Source: Aureibacter tunicatorum (lineage in GTDB: Bacteria; Bacteroidota; Bacteroidia; Cytophagales; Cyclobacteriaceae). Taken from it: a DNA stretch of 64,000 nucleotides. Numbering within the stretch: the first letter of the stretch is position 1; each line of letters begins with the position of its first letter. The notes under the pieces were generated by a model. The model saw only the letters and a program-made list of their open reading frames with translations, searched no databases and had not been told where the DNA came from. The stretch is from positions 4,668,000-4,731,999 of the forward strand of contig NZ_AP025305.1 in assembly GCF_036492635.1 (NCBI RefSeq). The letters are read 5' to 3'. Shown here in pieces: positions 26,901 to 37,000 of this stretch. Made by a program: the position numbers and the translations under genes.

Positions 26901-28417
26901 ACTTCTTGAAGTAGAGTAGGAGCAAAGGGCATGTCTCTTAACAACTTTTCGACATATTGGGAATGATTCGCCCAATGCTTAACCAATAATTGTATCGGAT
27001 TGATTTCTGACAAAGTCGTATCATACATGGTTGGCAATTTGCCGTACATGATATAATACCTGATCATCGCCATTTCCTCAAATAACAATTTCGTTTCCTT
27101 ATGCTCGACGAGATCTTCTCCCAAATCATTATTCATCTTCTTGATCAAAGCATCAACTTTCTTATCCTCAGCTATCGCATCCAAGTTATCCACCAATAAC
27201 TCTTTCTCTGAAAACACCACTTTGTCTTCTATTAAAAAAATATAGGAAACTAAAATTACTTGAGCCAAAATATCCAAATGGAGTGTCTCGCTTTTTAGCT
27301 TCTTATAAATCTCAAAATAGAAATTCTCCAGATTATCTACTGGCTTTGACAAAAATAATTGCTCCCAAAACGAAAGTTCAATCGCGACTTCACTTACATT
27401 TATTTTCAAGGAGTTTGCGGAAAATACTTTGATTAAATCAGCTTTGGCTTTTTCCCATTTTGAAAATGAAATGAAATCATTGCCAATTACATCATAAAGA
27501 TACTTCTGCTTGGATTTTGGCATTTTGATCATCATGCGGTACTTATCTGAGAATTTCAACCAATCATCCGACAAGTAAGCTCTCACTTGATTTTTAGAAA
27601 AAGAAGCTAAGAAGCTCTGAGCTTTTTCATTATCAAGCGTTTCAAAAAAGCGCAATACATTAAAGGATACTTTTCTAGATCTCACCTCCCAAACAATCTT
27701 CCAAACATCTTCGACCTTTAACTTCCTCCCTGATATCCCTAAGGAAAGCATCATCTCCAAAAACGATTCTTTTAATACCTTATCATTGAAAATGTTGTCC
27801 AAATAATGAACAAACTCATCAACTTGAGCATAAACATCTTCGGATGCATCAAGGCTTTTGAATATAACATCCCATTCTTGTTTGGTGAAAGTCCTAATGA
27901 ATCGAATTCGTGATTTTCTATCTTTCAAAACCTCCACAACTCTAGCCTTAAACTTTGGGTCTTCTTTTATTCTCTCAATAAAATTTTCCCTAAAAGAAGC
28001 TAAAGTATCTTGAGGAGCTATTGCCTCGCTCGGAAGCTGCCCTTTCTGCAAGAAGGAAATATATGTATCCTTTTCAGAATCATTCAATGAGATAATGCTA
28101 AACTCCTCTTCACCTTTACTAAGCATATTAATCTGCATTAACTTATGCAGCTTTTCATCCAATGCTAAAAATAGAGCTTGTTCCAACTTATCCTTATAAC
28201 CATTAAGTCCTTGGATTGAAATATCCAGCTCTAACTTGCCTACCTCAATTACAGCACCTTGAACATCATGTCGCTCCAAAGCATTATCGATAACTTTGCT
28301 CAATTTCATTTGAGCAAAATCAGCAAACTCATCCTTAAATGACAAACCGTTTTCCGAATCAGGATATTTTACATTAAACTTTAACCTTGTGATATGATGT
28401 TCTTTCCTTCCTTTCAC
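23933..28417 (-). CDS. Contractile injection system tape measure protein (CIS_TMP, Pvc14-like)
   Basis: The protein sets tube length in contractile injection systems. Its N-terminus (HHITRLKFNVKYP to GKLELDISI) and the C-terminal block (IYVNNAGLVLLHPF-like: NNAGLVLLHPFLPRLF, then LNKVMCGYPLEEPLP and LPWSLGMIKYPWLEVPIEVEW) are the signature ends of the CIS_TMP family. Two long coiled-coil stretches lie at about 25.45-25.75 kb and 24.4-24.75 kb. The open frame reaches a TTG at 28489. I prefer the GTG at 28417 (1494 aa), because the extra residues are hydrophobic and overlap a terminator tail. It is encoded apart from, and opposite to, the structural genes. Confidence 0.88.
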   Translation of the reverse strand: MKGRKEHHITRLKFNVKYPDSENGLSFKDEFADFAQMKLSKVIDNALERHDVQGAVIEVGKLELDISIQGLNGYKDKLEQALFLALDEKLHKLMQINMLSKGEEEFSIISLNDSEKDTYISFLQKGQLPSEAIAPQDTLASFRENFIERIKEDPKFKARVVEVLKDRKSRIRFIRTFTKQEWDVIFKSLDASEDVYAQVDEFVHYLDNIFNDKVLKESFLEMMLSLGISGRKLKVEDVWKIVWEVRSRKVSFNVLRFFETLDNEKAQSFLASFSKNQVRAYLSDDWLKFSDKYRMMIKMPKSKQKYLYDVIGNDFISFSKWEKAKADLIKVFSANSLKINVSEVAIELSFWEQLFLSKPVDNLENFYFEIYKKLKSETLHLDILAQVILVSYIFLIEDKVVFSEKELLVDNLDAIAEDKKVDALIKKMNNDLGEDLVEHKETKLLFEEMAMIRYYIMYGKLPTMYDTTLSEINPIQLLVKHWANHSQYVEKLLRDMPFAPTLLQEVDKLPEKLRKLILKQYNLESSTVELLDFSNSQYQFDINLLLPALKYDDKRLIEEISLSFSSNPRALHHGLESIMSDAVAGPIFFESLLKFVARLKIQIDDSFLGVLKQYVAKGKEFVLSVKRELSTPELEKVLRGTADKMLVEKWKRLLAKTEVPNTLRESFSASQNEEFVKEIALHLVPESKEVNLKQELIDFLTLGKSLDRSWNLEVIERALFNYINSDSNFKAIFLSHSNKPNVLKLLDKFSYRSFMEVLSAISSEFVRDWHQWLSVLSMSVVSISKNKIQGEEAIMKAWKWLQPIWTKSILSQGIYNRQSELIQLKVVMEKISKSYAFSSNRLAIQMYYQSLLTDESVADDIISLFPKVKDLQYQWTEKDLEREELAELLAQHDDVMKEMELKKKEADAVREWLKEQMSLLNDLQKLVRENDQQLKELEEETGFFQNSLLTISQELSGLEGQMTKLVARKEVLEVSYNETLIDREGLETERLVWGETLKLFLSFAQDYEQAEEKPEDYMWLAKSLGIELREGRIFSDKMGVLESGFISAYFLILYEDRESFKEVRESIFEGKARFTEEKSREKFLQKALSKAIAIRVDHNKDLAIDEISQERMSEYAKIVESVLIILKLESTDADYQKQLDYVIAKELSKLEHNDDQKEEGALKESSGIGEDQKAIEKQFLEKLISDIYILKVFIQFILEHQLLDISKVSFGNILEPIFASYEAVELQSERIERLKKNISEQKETLKNFNLLVANKHQSIKELKEESEHIQYQIKQTQSSMDEKSDNVQKDNKKHFEVEQRLMKIEEELEKAKKKIRYEFNDLPENVSQPVYVNNAGLVLLHPFLPRLFKMLELRDNKGFHDRESQEKAVYVLQYLVSKRTDIPEQELYLNKVMCGYPLEEPLPVEIELTEKDMNTCDGLLSSVLDHWKGAKTKDIDNLRATFLMREGKVVNEGGRVWRVTVEKKTVDILLGQLPWSLGMIKYPWLEVPIEVEWY

Positions 28418-28479
28418 TTGAGCTTCTATCTTTGGGCGAATTTCAATTCTGACAATATTATTTATAAAAAATAATACAT

Positions 28480-28514
28480 TAAATAACAAAGCCCAACTCT
28501 AAATGAATTGGGCT
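28480..28514 (-). terminator. Terminator between lipoprotein and tape measure genes
   Basis: AGCCCAA (28490-28496) pairs with TTGGGCT (28508-28514). On the - strand the hairpin is followed by TTTGTTATTT. It should stop transcripts of the upstream leftward cluster before the tape measure gene, implying that the latter has its own promoter. Confidence 0.6.
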
Positions 28515-28538
28515 ATAAGCATCGAGAATAACCTCGTA

Positions 28539-29711
28539 TTAATTTGTGTTTTTAATCATGCCGACCATGCCTTTATCAGACATCTCCAAGTTGGTCAATA
28601 CCCATTTGGTTTCAGGAAAATACTTGACTCCTTCATCATTGTTCAATCCCCCCCAAGTATTAAATGCTGTGACTTGACCATTATCCTGCACTGACATCAT
28701 CAACATCTGGCTATTTTCTTCATCCAAGGTCTTGCCCAAAAGAAAATACTGGAAGTTGACATCTCTTGACAAATGGTTGATGGAATATGTCACTGAAGAG
28801 CCTGAGGTCTCAGCGGTAGATATCAGATTATTTGTAACAATATCACCTTGAGAAGAAGATACTTTGGTCAAATAATGTTCTCCATTATCTTTTCTAGAAA
28901 CAAGCGTTATCAGCCCATACTCATTGATAGAAGCAGAAAGTCTGCTACCTTGCAATTCCGACGCTTGCCTGCTTATAATTCTATCCCAAATGATATCACC
29001 ATATGAATTCAACTTGATTATCCTCGGACTCAAAAAGCCATTGAACAATGTCGTTCCCACAATAACCAAATCTCCATCAAGCGTCTCGAATAAATTTTGA
29101 GCAACGTCTTCCGTCTGGTCAAATCCGTAAACTTTTTCCCAAATGACATTGCTTGTTGCTTCCTCGATTTTTGACAATAAAAATTCACTGTCATTAACAT
29201 CCGTTGAAAAGATATTTCCCAGCGTATAAAGATGAGCATCTTGCGATCTTATCACATCCACTCCCGACACTTTATTTACCAATGACAGAGGAGATGCATA
29301 CAACTTTTGGGTTTCCAATGTCGATTCGTTCACATTCCAAAGACCTAACCTTAAAGTATCGCCATTTCCAATGTCTCCACAAGCATAAACGGTTTGAGAC
29401 TCAGAAACATTAAGCAAACTATTAATACTATTGTGGTCACCTTCGCTTTCCAAATGCTTGTATGAAACCAATTCCGCGGAAGCATCCACTCTGATCAAAA
29501 GGCTCGCTCTATAATTCAGTAAAGTAGAGTTTCCGCTTAATAAATAAGTATTGTCGTCAAAAAGCACTCCATCCACCACTTTTTGATTGAATATATCACC
29601 ATAGATTTTCACCTCCTGCTCTTCGGCAGTCTTGGAAAGCTCGACAAAATCTCCGCAAGAGAACAGCAGAAATGCAAGCATCAATGTGTATATGGAACTA
29701 TGTCTATTCAT
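28539..29711 (-). CDS. Surface lipoprotein with beta-propeller-like repeats
   Basis: The 390-residue protein begins MNRHSSIYTLMLAFLLFSCG, a lipoprotein signal with the lipid-bearing Cys in LLFSC. The body repeats strands of the form 'GDLVIVGTTLFNG...PRIIKLNSYGDIIWD', as in PQQ- or Kelch-like propellers, so a six- or seven-bladed fold is likely. The open frame begins at 29759. The ATG at 29711 gives a correct signal peptide. It is the last gene of the leftward accessory cluster, 62 bp after the outer-membrane barrel gene. The partner is unknown. Confidence 0.75.
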   Translation of the reverse strand: MNRHSSIYTLMLAFLLFSCGDFVELSKTAEEQEVKIYGDIFNQKVVDGVLFDDNTYLLSGNSTLLNYRASLLIRVDASAELVSYKHLESEGDHNSINSLLNVSESQTVYACGDIGNGDTLRLGLWNVNESTLETQKLYASPLSLVNKVSGVDVIRSQDAHLYTLGNIFSTDVNDSEFLLSKIEEATSNVIWEKVYGFDQTEDVAQNLFETLDGDLVIVGTTLFNGFLSPRIIKLNSYGDIIWDRIISRQASELQGSRLSASINEYGLITLVSRKDNGEHYLTKVSSSQGDIVTNNLISTAETSGSSVTYSINHLSRDVNFQYFLLGKTLDEENSQMLMMSVQDNGQVTAFNTWGGLNNDEGVKYFPETKWVLTNLEMSDKGMVGMIKNTN

Positions 29712-29773
29712 TTCAATTTTCGTTTCTTTTTGTTTGCGTTTTTTCGCTGATATTTTCAAAAAACAGCTATCCT

Positions 29774-30922
29774 CTAATTCGTAAATCGAATGATTTTACT
29801 ACGATTTTTCCCATACTTCTTCATCTTCACCTTGGTCTTGTTTTTAAACTTCGGGTTGTACTTAGGTATTTTATAGCTAACAGATAGGGTTAAATAATTC
29901 TCAGAAACATCCTTATCCAAATATCCATAAGTAAGCATCGTGTTTCTATTCAACTCGGATGAATATCTTTCTGTAGTGTTCACAATATTATTAAAACCAA
30001 AATTATAGCTTAGTTCTATTCCTATCATATTGAGATTATTCTTATTCTTCAGCATCACTCCAACACTTGTCAAAGCGCCATACCTCATTGATGAGCGATT
30101 TTCAGAGAAATCAATACTCGGACTTTCTACAGACGAATCGCTAATATCTCCCGCAACATCAGTTCTTTGAACAGTCAATGAGTTTTGAGTCAAAAAGCTT
30201 GTATAAGCTCCCAAACTGACAAAAAACTGTTGCTTATCCCCTTTAAAAAAGTACTTGAATGACAATGGAAGATCTATCAGATATGAATTTTCCAATGCAT
30301 TGATACTCATGAAATTGTCTTGAAAAAGTTGCTCAGTGAAATTATAGCTTCTATATGAGAAAATTCCCCCAAGGCTTAAATTCAAACCCTTATATAAATG
30401 GAGATCAATTTCAGGCCCTACTGAAAAGCCCACTTTTCCCTTGAAAGAACCATTGTAAGCCGAGCTCTGTCCCAAAGTAGGCCCATTAATCTCATTCATC
30501 ATTGGCATATTAACTCCAACTTTGAATCCCCACAAAAAGATAGGTTCTTTTCTAAATGAATTAAACAACTTGATGAATTCGGCAGGGTCCGTGGCTCTGA
30601 CAATTTTATAATCCGGATTGAGAGAAATAAAATTGGTCATTGTTTCTATCGCCAAATACTTCTCATTGTAATATAAATACGTTAATGTCAAAAGCTTGTA
30701 AGCCTCTGACAGTTCTGTCTTTTTCAATTGCCCGCTTTTCAGGCAATTCTCAAGCAAAGAAGGAATTTCATGAATTTTTCCTTCATCGTACTTTCTCTTT
30801 GCGGTATTGAGATTTTCTATGCATTCTGCATCCTTGTCCTCTTTTTCTTGAGAGCGAACAACAATGCTCGACATCACAAAAAAGCAAAGCAGTCCTAAAA
30901 ATTTGATAGTTCTCATTCCCAT
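29774..30922 (-). CDS. Outer-membrane barrel with N-terminal TPR-like periplasmic part
   Basis: The 382-residue protein has a signal peptide (to about 25, VRSQ). A helical segment with TPR character (about 30-125: 'YKLLTLTYLYYNEKYLAIETM') follows, then a PorT/OmpA-like beta barrel (about 130-350), with strands such as GFKVGVNMPMM and GIELSYNFGFNNI. A Lys/Arg-rich tail ends the protein. It follows the STAND-WD40 gene by 21 bp. The layout suggests an outer-membrane port or anchor whose periplasmic part contacts other members of this cluster. This role is inferred. Confidence 0.75.
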   Translation of the reverse strand: MGMRTIKFLGLLCFFVMSSIVVRSQEKEDKDAECIENLNTAKRKYDEGKIHEIPSLLENCLKSGQLKKTELSEAYKLLTLTYLYYNEKYLAIETMTNFISLNPDYKIVRATDPAEFIKLFNSFRKEPIFLWGFKVGVNMPMMNEINGPTLGQSSAYNGSFKGKVGFSVGPEIDLHLYKGLNLSLGGIFSYRSYNFTEQLFQDNFMSINALENSYLIDLPLSFKYFFKGDKQQFFVSLGAYTSFLTQNSLTVQRTDVAGDISDSSVESPSIDFSENRSSMRYGALTSVGVMLKNKNNLNMIGIELSYNFGFNNIVNTTERYSSELNRNTMLTYGYLDKDVSENYLTLSVSYKIPKYNPKFKNKTKVKMKKYGKNRSKIIRFTN

Positions 30923-30943
30923 TTAATGGTATCAGTGTTAAAA

Positions 30944-33900
30944 CTATTTACAAGTGCTTTCTAAAGGAATATCCTTGCCCACATACTGTCCCCACTCTAC
31001 ATCCGACATTTTCCTTGTGATTTTGCCACAAAGCCTTTCAGCCATATGATCGACCTTAACAGGCCATAACCTAATGATATTGTCTCTACAACCAGCCAGC
31101 AAATATTCGCTATCAGCGCTATATGCAATTGACCAAACCCAATCATAATGATCGCTCAACACTATCGGCTGGTCATCAGGTCTAAACAAATCCCAAAGTC
31201 TCACTGTCTTGTCAAAACTCCCGGAAGCCAATTGTCTTCCATCATGCCTGAAACTTAAGTTGTTAATCCTTGCTGTGTGTCCTTTTAGATAATTCTTATG
31301 GCTTCTCTTCTTCAAATCAAAGATCTCAACCACTCCTGATTCAAACCCTATAGCAATTTCTTCCCCATTTGGATGGTATGCCAATGAGATGATAGCGCCA
31401 TTTCCTTTTACTCCGACTTTGGACTCTGTCCCGTTCTTGAATTTTTTCAATGTTCCATCCGACATTCCTAGCAAAAACTCATTTCTAGACGGGTGAATAG
31501 CCAAAGCATTGATTTTCCCATCTACATTATCCTCCAACTCAAACTTGCCCTCCGAGCTATTCAAATCAAATCTGAATACGCTTCCTTGAGCTCCGATAGC
31601 AACTATGCTCTCTCCATTATCAATGAAACCTAGTTTCCACAACTCTTCAGCATCCAGTGAAATATACTTAAGATTGTTGTCAGGGTTTTTCAAATCAATA
31701 ACCAATACATAAGGATAATCACCGCCGGCTACCAATAGCTCGTTTTCTGCATCTAGAGATATAGATTTATGGATTAATGAAGGGTCATTGAAAATTATAT
31801 TGACATTATGCTTGTTAAGATCTCCCGACCATTCTATAATTCGCCCGTCACTTCCGGCAGAATATGTCTTATTATTTAGCGTATTGGATACGATGCTTCT
31901 AACATTTTGCGAATGGTATTGCAAAGTATTGTAATCCTCTTCCTCATTGTTCTTAATACCATAATAAAGGGCATTATACAGATCTGGATCCTGAGGATTT
32001 CCTCCATTTTCATCATAAAAATTAAATCCTTGCCTTGCCAACAAAGCCTGTAGCTCAGGATTGTCTACTTGTTGCGATTTAATCGCCATGGATTTCCCAA
32101 TCGAAAGCAATCTTAAATTATATGCTTGCGATCTGGCAATTTCAGCTTGCTGCTGAGCAACTTCAGCGTATTCTTTTTGCTGTTTCGCTTCTTTCTCTTT
32201 TGATTCAGCGATAACTTGTTGTTGCAAAGCAAACTTCAAACTTTTCTTAGCTTCATTCGCAGACTTTTGAGCTCTGTTGGATTGAACCACCGCTTCTTCT
32301 GCACTTCTTTGCGCTTTTTCGCTTTCTATTTGGGCTAATTTGCTATTTTCATCTGCTTTTTGCTTCTGAACCTCAGCGATAGCTTTTTGTCTATTGGCTT
32401 CTCGACGTTTTTGCTCTCCGTAAAATAAAAACAGCAAGGCGACTATGATACCAAAGCCTAAAACTGAAGCTGTTATTCTTGCGATAAAAAGCCTTCTTTT
32501 TTGCAAGACCTCTTTACGCTTTTGCTCTTTGATAAACTCTTTCTCGCTATACTCCAAAAACAACATTGCTCTTTCATAAGCTACATCATATCTTGAAGCC
32601 CAAACTAGTGTCGGTTGTTCCGTCTTCCTCCACGAAGTGGCAATATCCAGATCCGGCGGTCTCCAAAGACTCGCCATACCAGCTTGGTGCATCGATGCGG
32701 CTTCTGACAATCTTAAATAGAGTTTTACTGACTCTGATTCTTCCTCCACCCAAGTTTTAAGCAAATCCCATATCCTCATAATACTCTCATGAGAAATGTC
32801 AACGATTGTATCATTCGTCAAAGGAACATTTGAAGGGGGCATTAATAGTGTTCTGCCCGGCATTCTGAAACATTCCACCACTTCCATCACTCGTTCTGGA
32901 GTTGTATGAGCGATTTGAGCTATTTCATCTATTGTCGCTGGCTTTCGAATGCCTCTTCCATCTGTTTTCTTCTCCGTAATTGACTTGAACAATCGCTCGC
33001 AAACCTTGCGTTGCTCTTCATTCAACTCCATAAATGCTTCCTGAGCATGTTTGGAAAGAGCTTCCTTCATCGTTCCGATGGCTTGGTAATGATGCACATC
33101 CATAGGATTGCCGCTTACATCATTCTTCTTCCAATACTCCCATGTTCTCATTAACGCATGTTGCATAATTGGAAGCTGATCAGATTGATCTTTCAAATCA
33201 TTTATAATTTGACTCACCAATCCATCTGTAATATTTGTCTGAGCCATAGCCAATGGCCCTTTGATCACTTTTACCAACTGATCTTCAGTAAGTTGAGGTA
33301 TCAAAAACTGGCTATTATTAATATGCTTGGCCAAATAAGGATATCTGGCGCATTCGCCAATAAAATCTGATCGAATGCCTATTGACACAAAAAGAGGCGT
33401 TTCCCTGTCATTTAATGAACGAACAAGCATATCTACAAACTGCTCGGATTGGACAGATTTTCGCTCATCTTCATAATGATCCAAAATTCTGAAAAGTTCT
33501 TCAAACTGGTCAATGATCAACAATATATTAGCGCCAAACTCGTCATTCAGCTTATGCGATACGTTCTTGATCCCCGCGTCATCCCCATGAAAAATTTCAG
33601 TTTTGCAATACCTTAGCAATTCTGACCTGCGTTCTTCTTCTAAGCCTTTGCTATCAATAAAGCTCTCCAGCGCTTTTATAAAGTTCTCCTTAGGCTGATC
33701 GCTTGGGCGCATCTTGATCACCTCCCAATTCTTTGCAAAAGACGTTTGGGTCTTCAATACCGCCGGCTCCAAACCGCAATACAAGAAGGATGACTTTCCA
33801 ATACCTGAAACGCCAATCACACTCACAAAACGGTAAGTCATCAACTTCTGAAGCACTTCATTCACCTGTTCTTCCCGCCCAAAATAAAGGTGCTTTTCAT

Positions 33901-33997
33901 GTTCCTCAAAATGCCGCAAACCTATAAATGGGTTTTGCGAACTCTTTTTCGAAGAATTGCCATGCTCTATTGTTTGTTCTAAGGTATTTTCACTCAT
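30944..33997 (-). CDS. Transmembrane STAND-type NTPase with WD40 repeats
   Basis: The 1017-residue protein starts with an nSTAND1-like module: NPFIGLRHFEEHEKHLYFGRE, Walker A GVSGIGKSS (62-70), Walker B LLIIDQFEE (159-167), then a winged-helix region to about 480. One membrane span (503-526) and a long Ala/Gln/Lys-rich coiled coil (527-655) follow. About seven WD40-like blades (690-1000) include 'GHTARINNLSFRHDGRQLASGSFDKTVRLWDL'-type units. STAND NTPases are signal-triggered switches. The span places the switch in the cytoplasm and the WD40 sensor probably in the periplasm. It is 63 bp after the MFS-HEAT gene. Confidence 0.85.
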   Translation of the reverse strand: MSENTLEQTIEHGNSSKKSSQNPFIGLRHFEEHEKHLYFGREEQVNEVLQKLMTYRFVSVIGVSGIGKSSFLYCGLEPAVLKTQTSFAKNWEVIKMRPSDQPKENFIKALESFIDSKGLEEERRSELLRYCKTEIFHGDDAGIKNVSHKLNDEFGANILLIIDQFEELFRILDHYEDERKSVQSEQFVDMLVRSLNDRETPLFVSIGIRSDFIGECARYPYLAKHINNSQFLIPQLTEDQLVKVIKGPLAMAQTNITDGLVSQIINDLKDQSDQLPIMQHALMRTWEYWKKNDVSGNPMDVHHYQAIGTMKEALSKHAQEAFMELNEEQRKVCERLFKSITEKKTDGRGIRKPATIDEIAQIAHTTPERVMEVVECFRMPGRTLLMPPSNVPLTNDTIVDISHESIMRIWDLLKTWVEEESESVKLYLRLSEAASMHQAGMASLWRPPDLDIATSWRKTEQPTLVWASRYDVAYERAMLFLEYSEKEFIKEQKRKEVLQKRRLFIARITASVLGFGIIVALLFLFYGEQKRREANRQKAIAEVQKQKADENSKLAQIESEKAQRSAEEAVVQSNRAQKSANEAKKSLKFALQQQVIAESKEKEAKQQKEYAEVAQQQAEIARSQAYNLRLLSIGKSMAIKSQQVDNPELQALLARQGFNFYDENGGNPQDPDLYNALYYGIKNNEEEDYNTLQYHSQNVRSIVSNTLNNKTYSAGSDGRIIEWSGDLNKHNVNIIFNDPSLIHKSISLDAENELLVAGGDYPYVLVIDLKNPDNNLKYISLDAEELWKLGFIDNGESIVAIGAQGSVFRFDLNSSEGKFELEDNVDGKINALAIHPSRNEFLLGMSDGTLKKFKNGTESKVGVKGNGAIISLAYHPNGEEIAIGFESGVVEIFDLKKRSHKNYLKGHTARINNLSFRHDGRQLASGSFDKTVRLWDLFRPDDQPIVLSDHYDWVWSIAYSADSEYLLAGCRDNIIRLWPVKVDHMAERLCGKITRKMSDVEWGQYVGKDIPLESTCK

Positions 33998-34060
33998 GAT
34001 TACTGAAAATAGTATTTCAAAAAATCTTTCGTTGCTTTGTAGTTTTTAAGTTTTGTTATT

Positions 34061-37000
34061 TTACAGCATCAAAGCCAAAAGTTCTGGCTCAAATGCTTTC
34101 TCTTGAAACCCTAATTCGGATTTCAAGTCAAAATTATATGTCAACATTTCATGCCTGATCTCTGGGAAATCGGACAATAAGTTATTCAAGTTCTCTGCGC
34201 TAATTTTATACATTGAGCAAGGAGTTAAAGCCTCCATTCTCATAGGAGAAAATGGATCTTTTAATTGCCAGTAAGAAACTAGTTGTCCTCCTGCAAAATT
34301 TCTCGGCTTGCCAATATTTTGATGCAATCTCACCTCTCCATTGAATATGATGTAATAATCCATATCTATTGCCCGATCATGGCCACAGATAATATCTCCT
34401 TCGAAAAAATGACGTGTTGTTTGAAACTTCGCAAGTTCCAACAACAACAATCCTGAAATCTTGGTCAATGGATTAATTTTTTTCAAATACGAAGTTATTT
34501 CAAACTGAAGTATGGGAATCGATTTTTGGGTTATACCTTTCAGCCTTATCGCTTCATTCACCTGCTTCTCAATTTGCCTAAAAGCCTTTTCAAGCATAAA
34601 CCTTCCCTTGATATCATCAAAAGAAAATATCTCGCTTTCTTTTATAATCATACAAGCTGTCTCTGCCAATAAGCCATCATGATTAAGCAAGTGAGCATTA
34701 AAGTGCTCAAAATCCTGAGGATCTTTGAACTCTGCCAGTTCCTTCATGACACAAACTCTCGACCACCTGTTTAGATCCTTATAATCTCTCAACAATAATG
34801 ACTTCAAGATCTGGTGCTTATCATTTTGCTCAACAGGGAACACATACTCTAAACTTTTAAGTCTTAAGTCATCAGGTCTTTGATCCAACAAAGGCAAAAG
34901 CATCGGTTTAAGATCGTCGCTAATCGTAATATTTATTAGTTCCAATGCAAACTCCGATTCCTCGGAATTGACACTCCAGATGTATTGCTTAATCAGTGAA
35001 ATCGTATTGTTATCATACAGCAATGATAATAGCTTATATATATCATCGTAATTATATCTAATCTCGTCTTTCATACTGCTAACCAGAATTTCGGAACTTG
35101 ATTCTCTACGCAATACGCTCAGAATATATATATTATTGATGGTCAAAGAGCACTTCTCCTCAAGCGCGGATCGCAACTGGGAAAATTTATCCTTATCAGC
35201 TGAAAATACGGTCTTGCTTAATGACGCTAATGACTCCGAAGCTATTTTTGGATTTGGATGAACAAGCTTGTCCAACAACTTATCTGAAGCCGCTTTAGAG
35301 CCTATTTCTCCGTATGCTTTCAATATAGCCAACTGAGCGCTTTCGCTTTGGTTAGACATGTTAAAGGCTTCCTCCAAATATGAAATCATCTGGTCTCCAG
35401 CCTCTACTATTGCCATTTTACCCACATTCACCAATTTAGGCTCGCTTAGTCTATGAACAAGTGTTTTTCTCACTTCTTCCTTTTCATAAATGCCATTGGA
35501 GGAAATAGCCTGTTGTTGAACTCTCAAATCCGCATCATGCATCAATCGATAGTTCATCATACTCGCATCTTCCTTTTTCTTCAAATATCTGGATAACTCC
35601 GCGCCTATAATTCTCTCTTTATAAAGTCTGGAATTGCTCAACTGTTGAATAAAGCTTTTTTCCGTTTCAAGCCTTTCTTTGATCTCCAATAGATAAGTCA
35701 ATGTCTCTTCTATTAACTGAGCATTTCTTAATATCCTGAAATTTTTTCCCTCAGCAATTTCAGCCAATAATGGAATATACTCAACCAATCTGAGCTCGCG
35801 AATGTGATATAATAGATGCTCCTGCACCGTTTCATTATCCCACAAATTATGATAGCCAAATCCACGCATCCATTCCCTATATCTCTTATAATGAAGAATG
35901 GACAACATTGTAATCGAATTTATCGCTACTGTTGAATTCGATGTTTTTGAAAGAATATATTCCAATTGATCTTGAGGTGTAACTAGAGCTTTTCTGTCTA
36001 CCTTAAGCTTTGCGTCTTTTTGTCGGTCATCAAGAGACTCTTTCAAGTTCATGATATATAATCGATGTGCCAAGAAGACAAATAATATCCAGAATAAAGC
36101 ATTCCCCCATTGAAGAGCTTTTAAACCAATTGATTCAACACTGATTAAGGGAACTAAGTATTTAACAGCCACCGCTGCTAAAACCATCGACAACACATTC
36201 GAATAAAGCTGCAAATTGGTTTGGTAATCATTTCTTCTATCAATATTAATCGGCAACAAATACGTCCAAAGCAATGGGAATGAAAACCCCTTGAGCAAGG
36301 CAACAAATGCACCAAAGCCTAAACTTGCAATCAAAAAGTAAAAGAAATAGCTATCTGGATTGCTTTCCTCGACTAGATATTTATCCGAAACGAATAGCAA
36401 TATCTGGAAAACCACGAATATAATCGGCAAAAGCAACTTTGAGACTTTTTGACTAAACTGACTTTCAACTTTAGGTATTACAACAAACCTGAAGATTATT
36501 TGAAACAAAGCCACAACACCTAGCAATATCAACCAAAAACCTAAACCACCATCATGACTTTCCTTTACTCCATGATTAGCAATTTTGATAAAATCAATAT
36601 ATGTAAGCCACAAACCGAAATACATAAAAACACTCAATGCCAGCAATCGTAAAAAGTAACCATCCACAAAGAGCTTTCTTTTTTTATTCTCTGTCTTTAC
36701 TACCAAATGATTATATCGCACTCTGTTCAAATCCCTTGAAACGCTAATCATTACAATGAAAACCAATACCAATGGGATGAGCAAAATATATAGATTGGAA
36801 AATATTTCCCTTATATTCAAACCTACAAATCGCTTATCCTCCAACAATAAAAATGCTACAGATACAATGCAACCGATGATAAAACTAGCCTCAGTCCATG
36901 TTCCTCTTTTGACAACCTTTAATTCGTCAGCAGTATGCTTTGCAAGGCTATTAATGATGTTATAAACAAAAAACTGCGAGACCAAAAGTATTCCAAACGT

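Noticed and set aside
28418-28489. Upstream extension of the tape measure gene to the TTG at 28489
   Set aside because: The extra 24 residues are hydrophobic and low-complexity and begin in the T-run after a terminator hairpin. The family-like N-terminus begins after the GTG at 28417.
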